A stretch of DNA of 64,000 nucleotides from Endozoicomonas sp. Mp262 (lineage in GTDB: Bacteria; Pseudomonadota; Gammaproteobacteria; Pseudomonadales; Endozoicomonadaceae). The position numbers and the translations under genes are program-made. The stretch spans positions 4,536,501 through 4,600,500 of the forward strand of contig NZ_CP092489.1 in NCBI RefSeq assembly GCF_025643335.1, written 5' to 3'. Below are positions 1-8,487 of the stretch, in pieces. The stretch's first letter is position 1. Every line of letters begins with the position of its first letter. A model generated the notes under the pieces. That model searched no databases. It saw only the letters and a list, made by a program, of their open reading frames with translations, and was not told where the DNA came from.

Positions 1-71
1 TGTTGGGAGTTTATTGTAGCCAGCATAACATGTATTGCCATGGTTGATTTGGGCCGCTGTGACAATAAAAA

Positions 72-477
72 TCAAACCGTTTGATCTTTATAGATATGCT
101 TTTCTTTCGGCTGATGAGTCAGATGATCAGCCATACCACGTTCGGCCAGTTTGTCTTTACTGTGGCTATAACGGGCAAAGAGCTTGCCTTTTCGAATGGG
201 GTTTCGTTCACCACGAAAAAACTGAATAATCTGGCTAAGACGAAAGGCATGAATAACAGCCTTATAATAAATACCGCAAACACCCAGGAAAGCCACTAGC
301 TGAACCCAGTCCGGTGCTTCGGCATAATGAAGTGCGATGCCCAGAATATGGAACAGGCCGCCTACTACAATAATAATGGCCAGGGTTTGTCTTGGTGTGA
401 ATCCGGCATGCAAAAGAATATGATGCACATGGGTACGATCCGGCTTTAATGGGCTTTGCCCCTTTTTAATACGGCGG
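72..477 (-). pseudogene. 3' fragment of a wecA-like sugar-phosphate transferase gene
   Basis: The translated frame is near-identical to the last 130 or so residues of the full-length wecA-like protein encoded at 45149-46360. It includes the HVHHIL motif, the amphipathic stretch after it and the C-terminal KDQTV end. Similarity begins abruptly at RRIKKG (about 477) and nothing upstream resembles the rest of the enzyme. The fragment lacks the DDxxD and NxxNxxDGxDG catalytic segments, so it cannot be active. It lies in the same orientation as the complete copy 45 kb away. It may mark an old duplication or recombination boundary of the island between them. Confidence 0.85.
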
Positions 478-483
478 TGAATA

Positions 484-616
484 TTTCCTTTAGTTAACCG
501 AAATTTTCCTTTAGTTAACCGAAAAAAATGAACGCCTAGTAGTTTTCCTTTAGTTATCCGAAAAAATGACAAAAAAATAGATTTTTATTTTCCTTTACCT
601 GGCAAAGTTAGCCGAA
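484..616. repeat. Short tandem repeats of TTTCCTTTAGTTAACCGAAA
   Basis: The 20-mer TTTCCTTTAGTTAACCGAAA occurs at 484 and again at about 505. A one-mismatch copy (GTTATCC) lies at about 544 and a decayed copy at about 589. The first copy abuts the broken end of the wecA-like fragment, so the repeats sit at the truncation junction. Function is unknown. Confidence 0.75.
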
Positions 617-873
617 ATTCTATTTCATTAAACATAGATCAGGTTTATAGATGGTCAATAATAACAACGTGACCTGGTTGTCCAGCCCGACAAAAAAACA
701 AACCAAGTTGTATTCTACTCAACATTTACGAGAACGTTTCATCCCAACAAAGCTCTTTTTTCATAGAGGATACCAACGAACATTCAGCAGTACCAAGACC
801 TAAAGGGTACAGTAGCTCGGAAGTTTAGAGTAATTAAGGTATACTGACAGGCTAAGATGATAAGGGCCTATTC
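617..873. other. Intergenic stretch without a recognisable gene
   Basis: No open frame, RNA gene or clear repeat is visible. It presumably holds the promoter of the HEPN/MNT pair that starts at 874. Confidence 0.5.
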
Positions 874-1308
874 ATGACTATCGACACTACTTTTTTCCAG
901 CGCTGTATTGATACGCTGGGCAAAGCCTGCCAAATGCTCGATAGCAGTGAGAGAGACAGTATCGAATACGATATGTACCGCTCAGCCTGTGTGAAAGAGT
1001 TTGAAATTATTCTGGAGCAAGCAGGCAAACTATTAAGAAAATGCCTTAAAGATTTTGCCCATAGTCCCAAGGCAGTAGACCGGTTAGTGTTTAAGGAGGT
1101 TTTTCGTCAGGCAGCTCAGCACGGTTTACTGAGCCTGGAAGAAACAGAGCGCTGGCTTGTTTACCGGGACAATCGCAACAACACCGCTCATGACTATGGC
1201 AAAAAATTTGCGGAAGAGACCAGGGCATTGCTTCCCGACTTTATTACTGATGCTCAAATGCTGGAAAACAACATAAGAGCTCATGTACAAAGGCTCGCAG
1301 ATGATTGA
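874..1308 (+). CDS. HEPN-domain toxin, nucleotidyltransferase substrate-binding (HI0074-like)
   Basis: This 144-aa, all-helical protein is the HEPN half of a two-gene HEPN/MNT module. HEPN proteins of this type act as RNases and are silenced by the partner nucleotidyltransferase, which AMPylates them or binds them. The diagnostic R-x4-H motif is present as RNNTAH near residue 105, followed by DYG, as in HI0074-like members. The stop codon overlaps the ATG of the downstream MNT gene by eight bases, so the two are translationally coupled. A second, diverged HEPN/MNT pair lies at 47337-48070. Confidence 0.85.
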   Translation: MTIDTTFFQRCIDTLGKACQMLDSSERDSIEYDMYRSACVKEFEIILEQAGKLLRKCLKDFAHSPKAVDRLVFKEVFRQAAQHGLLSLEETERWLVYRDNRNNTAHDYGKKFAEETRALLPDFITDAQMLENNIRAHVQRLADD

Positions 1309-1651
1309 CCTGAGAAAAAAAGATCGCTTGGCCATCTGTCAGCTGGCTGAAAAAACCTTTCCTGCCGGAACTGAAATCTGGGCTTATGGCAGCCGGGTGA
1401 AAGGCACCAACCATGAAACCAGTGATCTGGATCTCGTCGTACACTTTCCCCAAACGCTGAACAAAACAGAAAGCTACAGCCTACTGGCGGACTTTATCGA
1501 AGCTCTTCGGGAATCCACTATCCCTATCATTGTCCAGGTCATGGCCTGGCAGGGTATACCGGATCATTTTAAAGACAATATTCAAAGCCACTATCAGGTG
1601 CTATGGCCTGAAGCCAATGATGAAAAACTGTCGACATTAAACAAGGGGTAG
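1301..1651 (+). CDS. MNT-type nucleotidyltransferase antitoxin
   Basis: This is a small (116 aa) DNA polymerase beta-like nucleotidyltransferase. The signature GSRVKG followed by SDLDLVV gives the GSxxxG...SDxDL active site with its two metal-binding aspartates. MIDLRKKD is chosen as the start because its ATG overlaps the HEPN stop codon, which is usual for these pairs. It is expected to neutralise the HEPN toxin encoded just upstream. It may instead be a stand-alone nucleotidyltransferase, but the coupling argues for toxin-antitoxin function. Confidence 0.88.
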   Translation: MIDLRKKDRLAICQLAEKTFPAGTEIWAYGSRVKGTNHETSDLDLVVHFPQTLNKTESYSLLADFIEALRESTIPIIVQVMAWQGIPDHFKDNIQSHYQVLWPEANDEKLSTLNKG

Positions 1652-1689
1652 CTATTTTGACTACCCCTGAGATGTCGCCGCATTTTCTA

Positions 1690-3777
1690 TCAGATACATT
1701 TTTTAGCGATCGACGATGTGAACTTGATGTCTTTTACTGCCAGGTCTGAATGCCTGAGCAACCAGCTGACTACGGCAAAGTCTTTGCTTTGGTTTTGCCG
1801 ACGCTTGCTCGTTGCAGCCTGGCACCACAATGCCATCCTGCCCATGCGTTCACCCCACTGATGCCTTGATGATTCTAAAACCTCATCAAACAGCCGGTTT
1901 AAGTTCTTTTTGTTGAGGGGGCGGAGAGGGTTCACCTTATCCGGATGCTCAAACCAGCTATCACCCAGGGCACCTTTTGGCCAGTTACCGGAACGCTTTT
2001 GGGCAACCTCTATCTCTGCACTGGAAGGCGGGTTTTCCAGAAGGTTCTCGTAAAGTGTGCTCAGGTCTGCAGACTGCGGATTCCAGCTTTCCAGCCCAAG
2101 CAGCTCCATAACCTGAACAAACTCATGGTCTATGGCGACCTTACTCGTTAAATTCAGGGCAACAAAAAAAGGCAGCTGCTGACGGATCAGGTCAACAGAA
2201 ACCTCTTCAACATTTCTAAGGTTTGCCTTGGCCTGTGCCGTATACGGAATTAAATCAAAGCGCTCCCCGGGTGGGCTGACCATAACATCAACAACCCCAA
2301 CAGCCTCCTTAAGGACAAAGGCAATCAGCCTGAATGCCTGCGAATCACGTACCAGAAGCATAACGCCCTGAGCTCCACTTCCATCCACACCGGATACATA
2401 GGTCTCAACAATATCCTTATCGGCTATCGGTGCAGGTGCACCCGGGGTAATGCCTTTTTTCCGGGCGTTGCGAATCAGCTGGTCCACTGGCTTTTGAATA
2501 GCAGGCGATAGCCAGTTACGTATCCGAATCAAACGGGACAGGGTTTTGGGTGTCATCACATCAGGCCGGGTAGCAAGCACTTCTGCTATTGCTGTGGCAT
2601 TGTCTTCATTATCATCCAGCACCATCAGTGCGAGCGTATCAACCGCTTTATCACCTGTTTCCATCAACAACGCTGTCAGCATCTGAAACGCTTCAGCCGG
2701 AATAAAGCCTATACACTCTTTTAATAGGGACAACGCCACAAACTCATCCGGTACTTCATTGATCATTGCAAGAAAGTGTTGTTGTAATGCTTGTGGGGTC
2801 GATTCCTCAGGTGAAGCCGTACCAGCGTGCGCCATATGCCATTTCTGGATGAAAGCCAGAAAATCCTGCGACATAAACTGCTTGAATTCCACCAGGGCTG
2901 CACATAACAATTTAACCGCTATAGGTTGCAGTTCGCCGCTTTCATAAGCTCCCTGAATATTTTCTTCTGTCTCCTGCCATAAACTTTTTGCGCCTGTATC
3001 CCCCTGTCGAACGAGCATAAACAGATTATTGCAGGAAAAGTGAAGTAATTCGCCCACTGCATTAACAGCATCAGGCTGACTTTCATCGAAGCCATAAATA
3101 CAGATATGGTGAAGGAACTGGGCAAAATGGAAAGGGTTGGTGAGTATCAACCAGTTCTCAGGAGGACCCGAGTGGTGACGGAGCGAATTCAAACTCCGGG
3201 CCGTCTCCTCTATCAGCTGTATGACCCAGTCATACCCGTCGTCATTTTTGGGCGACAGACGATTATCAAGCAATGTTTCAGGGTCAAGGCCGTATAATGG
3301 TCCAACGGGATGAACTTGCTCATCTTCTCTTTTATAAATCTTAAGGTACTGGCTTTTTATACTTTGCAGGAATTGAATAACCTCCTCTGCATACTTGAGC
3401 TTTCGCCTCTTGCCACTATTAAGCTCGCGATCGAGGAATTGCCAGCAGGCCAGAATATCAGGAACGATAGTTTTTGCCTGAGTATCAGAACAAATTAACT
3501 TGCGTGGAAACAGATCCAGCATGATTTCTCTGGCATCCTGTTCATCAAGGTCTTTCAGGTCTTCCCCTATATAATGGAGAGACAATTCCATAAACAATTC
3601 AAACCATTCACCTGTCGCTTTTTTGTTCGCCTTCGACAGTTTTTCGTATTCAGGCGATGCTAGATACTGTGGAACGATTACTTTCAGCCACCCCTCCAGC
3701 AGTGCTTGCCCGGCATCCGGGTCGTCAATCATACTGATACGGCCTAGCTTGAATGGCGTAATACTCATGGCAATCAT
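1690..3777 (-). CDS. Uncharacterised 695-aa cytoplasmic protein
   Basis: I do not recognise this family. The protein is acidic and mostly helical, without signal peptide, membrane segments or an obvious catalytic motif. The central part (about residues 340-440) looks like helical repeats, and the C-terminal 60 residues are basic. A second in-frame ATG nine bases downstream (MSITPF) is an equally good start. It converges on the MNT gene and its upstream flank holds a MITE at 3824-4089. Its context among defence-like genes makes a defence or mobile-element role possible, but nothing in the sequence proves one. Confidence 0.75.
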   Translation of the reverse strand: MIAMSITPFKLGRISMIDDPDAGQALLEGWLKVIVPQYLASPEYEKLSKANKKATGEWFELFMELSLHYIGEDLKDLDEQDAREIMLDLFPRKLICSDTQAKTIVPDILACWQFLDRELNSGKRRKLKYAEEVIQFLQSIKSQYLKIYKREDEQVHPVGPLYGLDPETLLDNRLSPKNDDGYDWVIQLIEETARSLNSLRHHSGPPENWLILTNPFHFAQFLHHICIYGFDESQPDAVNAVGELLHFSCNNLFMLVRQGDTGAKSLWQETEENIQGAYESGELQPIAVKLLCAALVEFKQFMSQDFLAFIQKWHMAHAGTASPEESTPQALQQHFLAMINEVPDEFVALSLLKECIGFIPAEAFQMLTALLMETGDKAVDTLALMVLDDNEDNATAIAEVLATRPDVMTPKTLSRLIRIRNWLSPAIQKPVDQLIRNARKKGITPGAPAPIADKDIVETYVSGVDGSGAQGVMLLVRDSQAFRLIAFVLKEAVGVVDVMVSPPGERFDLIPYTAQAKANLRNVEEVSVDLIRQQLPFFVALNLTSKVAIDHEFVQVMELLGLESWNPQSADLSTLYENLLENPPSSAEIEVAQKRSGNWPKGALGDSWFEHPDKVNPLRPLNKKNLNRLFDEVLESSRHQWGERMGRMALWCQAATSKRRQNQSKDFAVVSWLLRHSDLAVKDIKFTSSIAKKCI

Positions 3778-3823
3778 TCCGCTTAAAAAGATCAGACACT
3801 GGATACTTCTTTTTATGATGGAC

Positions 3824-4089
3824 TAGGCTCTGTTGACATAAGAATTCAAACTCAGCAAAAGCCAGAGCCACTGTGGCTAGGCGCGGTTACGCAGGAATAC
3901 TCATGTCTTTCAAGTGACCGCAACGACGTCCACAGTGGCTCTGGCTTTTGCCCTTCGGGTGACAAGGAAAGCGGCTTTCTGACTGCGTTGAGCTTGATTT
4001 GACGTAGATGGCTACGCCTTCACAAGCTCGCCTTGCAGAAAACCGCTTTTCTTGTCACTGAGATTGTATTCTTATGTCAACAGAGCCTA
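3824..4089. repeat. MITE with 20-bp terminal inverted repeats and TA duplication
   Basis: The element begins GGCTCTGTTGACATAAGAAT and ends with the reverse complement of that sequence. It spans 3826-4087 and is flanked by TA on both sides, as expected for an IS630/Tc1-mariner target. The interior contains further inverted segments, such as GCCAGAGCCACTG and its complement, and has no coding frame. It is a non-autonomous element. No matching transposase is in the window. Confidence 0.8.
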
Positions 4090-4273
4090 AGTTCTATTTA
4101 AAGAAGCATCTCTTCCATTAAAATAGTGGGCATTCTATACCAGCTTGGTTAGGTCCAGTAAGCTGGTCACATAAATAAGTGATACTGGACTCTCGCTCTG
4201 ATCACCTGTGACGAGGATGGCAAAATTTTGATTACTTAAGAACACATTCCACCACTTGAAGCCCGGCAGCAAC

Positions 4274-5611
4274 TTAACGGACAACACTATTGAAGTCCTC
4301 CAGGTCTTTCAGGCAGAAACCCTTAAACTCGATGTCATAGTTTTTTAGTTGCTTACGCACTTTTTCTGCTTTCTCTTGCAGGCGGGATAGACGGATATTG
4401 GCAGCGTTCCGCTTCACTTCTGCGATCAGGGCAGTTTTTTCTAGTTCATTGATAGCAACAATATCAATCTCATTCTGGTTACCTCTCTCCCAGTAGCTGC
4501 CCACGATATTATACAGGCCACTGGCTGCAACCCGCTCACGATGCATTTGCTCCAGCCACTGCCCACTCCATGTCGGGTAATCCCGCTGAATAGCCTGATG
4601 AATAAAGGTATAGTTACCAATTTCAACAGCACTGCGGTGACGATAAATAAAACGGAACCAGAAAGCTAAAAACGCATCAATCATTCGATACTTCACCAAC
4701 CGGGTGCCGGGTTTTGAGAGTACTGGCCGGTGTCGTTCAATAATCTCAAACTCTTTTTCTAGTCGATCCAGTTGCGGCCCCACTGAAATTTCCAGTAAGG
4801 ACTCAATAGCGGGACGACTCGTGTGACCTGCTGCTATGGCAGAGAGTATTGAAAAATAAGTGCCATGCTCAGGACCAAACTCCTCTGCCAAGCGGTAATG
4901 GCCTTCTTCAATCAATAAACTGTGTTCACTGATCAACGTTTGCCAGATGTCATCATGAGCACCGGTGTTAACCAGCCATTCCAGGTATTTCGGAACGCCC
5001 CCACTCAGCATGTACCATTGCAGTAACATTTCTGCACTGAATCGCTTTTGATCACAAAGCAGCTCAGCAATATATTGAGCCTTCAGGGGTTGCAAATTAA
5101 TACGGTTATCAGCCCGACCAAACAGGGGTTCTTTACTGTTCTGGAACAGATTAGTCATCAGGCTATACAGGGAGCCACAACAAATCAGATGCATGTGGCT
5201 TTTGTCTTTATACTGATCCCAAAGATGCTGCTGCTCTGAAAAAAAAGCGGGGTTTACCCGCTGAATATCCTGAAATTCATCCAGGATCAGAGTTAAGGGG
5301 TTGGTGCAGCTGTATTGGAGGAGAATCTCCATGACCTCTCTAAGTGAAGATGGCGTACCAAAAATAGGAATAGACAGCTGGGCGCGCACCTGGCCAACAA
5401 ACTCCTCACAAAGCAAACGCTCTTGCTTTCTTGAAACAAACAGGTAAATAGAAGAGTGGCTGCTATCTGGAGAAAATGCATGGTTCAACAAGGCGGTCTT
5501 TCCGACGCGCCTCCGGCCAATGACAACCGTCATCAGTGCACGACTATTTGCAGCCTGAGCACTCCAGTTTTGCAAATGCTTAAGTTCTGTTGTGCGGTTA
5601 TAAAATTTCAT
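4274..5611 (-). CDS. AAA+ family ATPase (archaeal-ATPase/DUF234 type)
   Basis: This 445-aa protein has an N-terminal P-loop (GRRRVGKTALL, about residue 32) and a Walker B segment (LTLILDEFQD, about 112). A winged-helix region follows around residues 230-290, and a C-terminal DUF234-like nuclease-fold domain carries E...EVKR near residue 400. The layout matches the large family of AAA ATPases common in mobile and accessory regions, whose role is poorly defined. It may act in toxin-like or defence functions. It is divergently transcribed from the hicB relic, with less than 80 bases between them. Confidence 0.85.
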   Translation of the reverse strand: MKFYNRTTELKHLQNWSAQAANSRALMTVVIGRRRVGKTALLNHAFSPDSSHSSIYLFVSRKQERLLCEEFVGQVRAQLSIPIFGTPSSLREVMEILLQYSCTNPLTLILDEFQDIQRVNPAFFSEQQHLWDQYKDKSHMHLICCGSLYSLMTNLFQNSKEPLFGRADNRINLQPLKAQYIAELLCDQKRFSAEMLLQWYMLSGGVPKYLEWLVNTGAHDDIWQTLISEHSLLIEEGHYRLAEEFGPEHGTYFSILSAIAAGHTSRPAIESLLEISVGPQLDRLEKEFEIIERHRPVLSKPGTRLVKYRMIDAFLAFWFRFIYRHRSAVEIGNYTFIHQAIQRDYPTWSGQWLEQMHRERVAASGLYNIVGSYWERGNQNEIDIVAINELEKTALIAEVKRNAANIRLSRLQEKAEKVRKQLKNYDIEFKGFCLKDLEDFNSVVR

Positions 5612-5688
5612 CTAAAAAGTTACTGTAACATTTATTACAGTAACTTTAGCACATTAAAGTGATTTGTCGACTCAGAAAGGTTCAAAAA

Positions 5689-6013
5689 ATGGTTAATGAG
5701 TGTGATCATTACACCTATCGTGTGACTTGGTCTGAAGAGGATCAGGAATATGCTGGCTTATGTACAGAGTTCCCTAGCCTGAGCTGGCTGGATGAAATCC
5801 CTGGCAATGCCTTGGCCGGAGTTCGTAAACTGGTAAAAAATGCTGTTGCAGATATGGCGGCAAGCAACGGAGAGCACCCTGACCCGATATCAACAAGGAA
5901 TTTCAGCGGTAAACTGGTGGTTCGCACCACCAGAAGTTCGTCGGATGCTGGCGCTTCAGGCAGTTGAGTCGGGAGTTAGTTTAAACCGGTGCATTTCCAG
6001 CAAGCTCAACTAA
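5689..6013 (+). pseudogene. hicB: Frameshifted hicB-type antitoxin gene
   Basis: The first frame encodes a HicB-like partial RNase H fold (YTYRVTWSEEDQEYAGLC, then the ISTRNFSGKLVVRTT segment). It shifts at about 5928 into a non-homologous tail. The neighbouring frame continues the expected C-terminal helix-turn-helix as RRMLALQAVESGVSLNRC and ends at 6013. One base gained, or two lost, at the ACCACCAGAAG stretch explains the break. No hicA toxin gene lies beside it. The start is the ATG of MVNECDHY. Confidence 0.85.
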
Positions 6014-6036
6014 AGTTACTTTTGGAGGTCATCAAA

Positions 6037-6225
6037 ATGGAGAAAAATCTAAGCAAAGAAAAAGACTTGGGGTGTGAAAGTTTGATGAACACCGTTTCAG
6101 AAAGTGTGTGGCTAGAGCTTGCAGCCCGAGCAAATCCGGATTTGCCTTTATCCTTTATAAAGGATTTGTTCGAAGCAGAAAAAGAGAGGCAGGAAGGCTT
6201 GTTAACGGAGTATCAATTTGGCTAA
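6037..6225 (+). CDS. Small uncharacterised protein (62 aa)
   Basis: The ATG at 6037 is preceded by a strong GGAGG at a good distance. The product is a short charged helical protein (MEKNLSKEKDLG...) of no family I recognise. Its last codons overlap the TTG start of the next gene by eight bases, so the two genes form a coupled pair. That layout and size would fit an antitoxin or an adaptor for the downstream protein, but this is an inference from context. Confidence 0.65.
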   Translation: MEKNLSKEKDLGCESLMNTVSESVWLELAARANPDLPLSFIKDLFEAEKERQEGLLTEYQFG

Positions 6226-6874
6226 AAAAGACAGAACTATTGTTCGAGAAGCAATAAAAAAAATATTGGAACTAAAGAGAGACTCTCAATTCTCTGACCA
6301 GCAGTTGAGAGAGCTTCGTGGTCATTTTGTTACTGAAAAACCAAAAATAACTCTGGAAGACCTACTCGAAAACAGTCCAGAAGGCTCTTTTGGTAGCCCC
6401 TGTGTGCCTGGTGATGATGCACTCTGTCAAGATGAAGCAGTTGATAACGTGAACTCAATGGAAGCCATTGCCGCTTTTCTGGCTGATGCCATAAAAACCC
6501 GCAGCTGGAACCAAGTGAAAGAAGCGCTGAAAGTGACTGAATTAGCTCTGAATAGGGTACATACAGGCGACTGCTCTAAGGCTGGTTATGAACACAACAA
6601 CGCCCCTGCAGCTGATGATGTGTTGAAAAGTTGGGATAGTTTTTTCAAAAATGAAGAAACTGTATCAGATGACTTTATGGCAGACAGAACAAAGAGACAA
6701 ATAGGCATGATTCAGAAAGTCAGTCCAGCCAGGCGAATCACACTTTCGGAAAGCCAGTGTATTGAACTTGGCATCAAGCCAGGGGATCATGTAGAAACTT
6801 TCATTCAGGACAACAGGCTGCAGATTGTAAAGAAACAGAAAGATGTGACTAATAAAACTAAACGACAGCGATAA
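6218..6874 (+). CDS. Uncharacterised protein with C-terminal AbrB/SpoVT-like domain
   Basis: The 218-aa product starts at a TTG that overlaps the upstream stop codon, with GGAG eight bases before it. The N-terminal half is acidic and has no recognisable fold. The last 50 residues (KVSPARRITLSESQ, then LGIKPGDHVE and LQIVKK) match the swapped-hairpin AbrB/SpoVT DNA-binding pattern found in antitoxins and regulators. It is therefore probably a DNA-binding protein that controls its own two-gene operon. The family is not otherwise identified. Confidence 0.65.
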   Translation: MAKKDRTIVREAIKKILELKRDSQFSDQQLRELRGHFVTEKPKITLEDLLENSPEGSFGSPCVPGDDALCQDEAVDNVNSMEAIAAFLADAIKTRSWNQVKEALKVTELALNRVHTGDCSKAGYEHNNAPAADDVLKSWDSFFKNEETVSDDFMADRTKRQIGMIQKVSPARRITLSESQCIELGIKPGDHVETFIQDNRLQIVKKQKDVTNKTKRQR

Positions 6875-7216
6875 CTTTCTTCGAAGCAGCGCCTGAAATT
6901 TCCCATTTAAGACACTCAGATGGAATAAAACAGTCCCTTCCTAATTGAAGAAATCTGATTACTTGACCAACTACATCCATTGATAGCAGTACAGGATAAA
7001 AATTCAAGATAAGAGCATTATCTTGAATTTCCTGGGCTTTGAAAAATACCTTAAATCTGATTGCCAGCGTATATTTTTGGCTAATGCCCGATAAGTTGCT
7101 ACTAGAAATGCGCAAAGGAAAAAGGCCACACAACAGCAAGTGGAATAACCCGTTTCCTTTATTCTTAAGAGATAAGAACGCATGCCCTTCGTTAAATGAA
7201 GGTATTTATTGTTATC
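6875..7216. other. Intergenic region distal to CRISPR array A
   Basis: No convincing gene is seen. Overlapping short frames on both strands have no start signals or family features. A perfect 12-bp inverted repeat lies at 7001-7029. The right end adjoins the trailing, most decayed repeat of array A. Confidence 0.5.
7001..7029. repeat. Perfect AT-rich hairpin (12-bp stem, 5-nt loop)
   Basis: AATTCAAGATAA, five bases, then TTATCTTGAATT form a perfect stem-loop. It lies between the AbrB-like gene and the end of array A, which are convergent. It could terminate transcription from either side or serve as an operator. There is no long U-tract, so terminator function is uncertain. Confidence 0.5.
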
Positions 7217-7424
7217 CTTCTTAGCCACGATTAAGGTAGATACTCATCATCCAAGTTCCGATGAGTTTACTGGTGCTTTCTTAACCGTCTTTAAGACAGA
7301 TATAGTTGCAGGATAGATTAATGCAGTCAAAATGGCTTTCTTAACCGCCCTTGAGGCAGATAACGTACTCTTGGTTGGAGGAATTTATGTGTATACATTT
7401 TTAGTTGCCTACATGGCAGATAAC
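7217..7424 (-). CRISPR. CRISPR array A: four divergent type I-F-like repeats, three 32-nt spacers
   Basis: Repeats of 28 nt lie at 7217-7244, 7277-7304, 7337-7364 and 7397-7424, and all three spacers are exactly 32 nt. In the crRNA sense (minus strand) the repeats begin GTTATCTGCC, as in array B. All four differ from the array B consensus at several positions, and decay increases away from the promoter at 7450-7477. CAST elements of the I-F3 group are known to carry a short atypical array whose guide directs insertion into a chromosomal attachment site. The divergent repeats and separate promoter would suit such a role. Targets of the three spacers could not be searched. Confidence 0.88.
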
Positions 7425-7449
7425 TGCGATAAAATCACTCCATGTCATG

Positions 7450-7477
7450 ATAATAGTGTGGTTCAGCTAATTATCAA
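7450..7477 (-). promoter_or_regulatory. Promoter of CRISPR array A
   Basis: Reading the minus strand, TTGATA (7477-7472), a 16-bp spacer and TATTAT (7455-7450) precede the first repeat of array A by 26 bases. The same arrangement, TTGAAA-16-TATTAT, stands at the same distance before array B. The rest of 7478-7574 holds no repeat or gene and separates the two arrays. Confidence 0.7.
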
Positions 7478-7574
7478 TGAATGAAGTGGTTCCTATAATT
7501 AAAACAGCATTCCCCTGAGTTATAAACGTGCTCATCCCGCAAAAAAAGCCGTATAAAGATTAAAAAATATTTAT

Positions 7575-8461
7575 GCCCTTGACCACCTATGAGGCAGATT
7601 GCTAGCGGGCAGTCGTACTTGCTCTTTTGTGGCGTTTCTTAGCCGCCCATGAAGCAGATAAAAACACGAACTGACTTTTACAATTCGCTATTTTCTTCTT
7701 AACCACCAAGGGGCAGATAACAAAGATAAAATTGCACTAGTCAGGCATGTGCTCTTCTTAACCACCTATACGGCGGATACACTCAAATACATCTGAACTA
7801 GTTCTTAGCCACCTACGAGGCAGATAACTGAAAACAAATTGCATATCGATTAAATCTTGTCTTCTTAGCCGCCTAAGAGGCAGATAACTATTATCCCAGA
7901 TTGGATTAGAAACCCCTACTCTTCTTAGCCACCTACGAGGCAGATAACATAGCTTCCGTTAAAAATATCTGTGACTCAACCTTCTTAGCCACCTATGAGG
8001 CAGATAACTGGCTTTTTGTCACAAATTATGAGCAAGCATCTTCTTAGCCGCCCATGAAGCAGATAAAAACACGAACTGACTTTTACAATTCGCTATTTTC
8101 TTCTTAACCACCTAAGGGGCAGATAACAAAGATAAAATTGCACTAGTCAGGCATGTGTTCTTCTTAACCACCTATACGGCGGATAAACTCAAATATTCTC
8201 AGCCACCTACGAGGCAGATAACTTTTTATAAAATCCTGGTTAGTTATCGCAAAGCTTCTTAGCCACCTAGGAGGCAGACAACCTTCTCGGTTTCTTCATC
8301 GGCTTCTCGCTGGACTTCTTAGCCACCTAGGAGGCAGATAACGTCTGTACGGTGATGATTTTATCGATGGTAACTTCTTAGCCGCCTACGAGGCAGATAA
8401 CATAAAAAAATAAAGCAGGCCCGTATCATAATACTTCTTAGCCGCCTACAAGGCAGATAAC
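7575..8461 (-). CRISPR. CRISPR array B: sixteen type I-F-like repeats
   Basis: Repeats of 28 nt (plus strand CTTCTTAGCC, then RCCTAYGAGGCAGATAAC) recur with a 60-bp period from 8434-8461 down to a decayed copy at 7575-7602. On the minus strand they begin GTTATCTGCC, which is a variant of the I-F repeat GTTCACTGCC and keeps the small stem recognised by Cas6f. Spacers are 31-32 nt except two truncated ones of 19 nt (7782-7800) and 7 nt (8188-8194). The block 7635-7787 is duplicated at 8040-8193, giving two repeated spacers. The cleanest repeats are nearest the promoter at 8488-8515, so that side is the leader end. Confidence 0.96.
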
Positions 8462-8487
8462 AGTCTTCCAAACAAGCCTCGCCCATG

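Noticed and set aside
1-80. GACAATAAAAATCAAACC at 60-77 and an inverted ACAATAAAC-like site near 1-18 resemble Tn7 TnsB-binding sites.
   Set aside because: Only two weak, oppositely oriented matches exist at the window edge, the second overlaps the wecA-like fragment, and no terminal TGT end can be defined.
6858-7228. Overlapping small frames on both strands before the CRISPR array.
   Set aside because: No ribosome sites, no family features and mutual overlap.
8343-8373. A CRISPR spacer shares 15 contiguous bases (TACGGTGATGATTTT) with the IS66 transposase gene near 17716.
   Set aside because: The match does not include the seed end and only about 20 of 31 positions agree, so it is not a convincing protospacer.
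7217-8461. The repeats at 7.2-8.5 kb were considered as ordinary intergenic REP clusters.
   Set aside because: The strict 60-bp period, unique 32-nt spacers, I-F-like stem and nearby cas6f identify CRISPR arrays.
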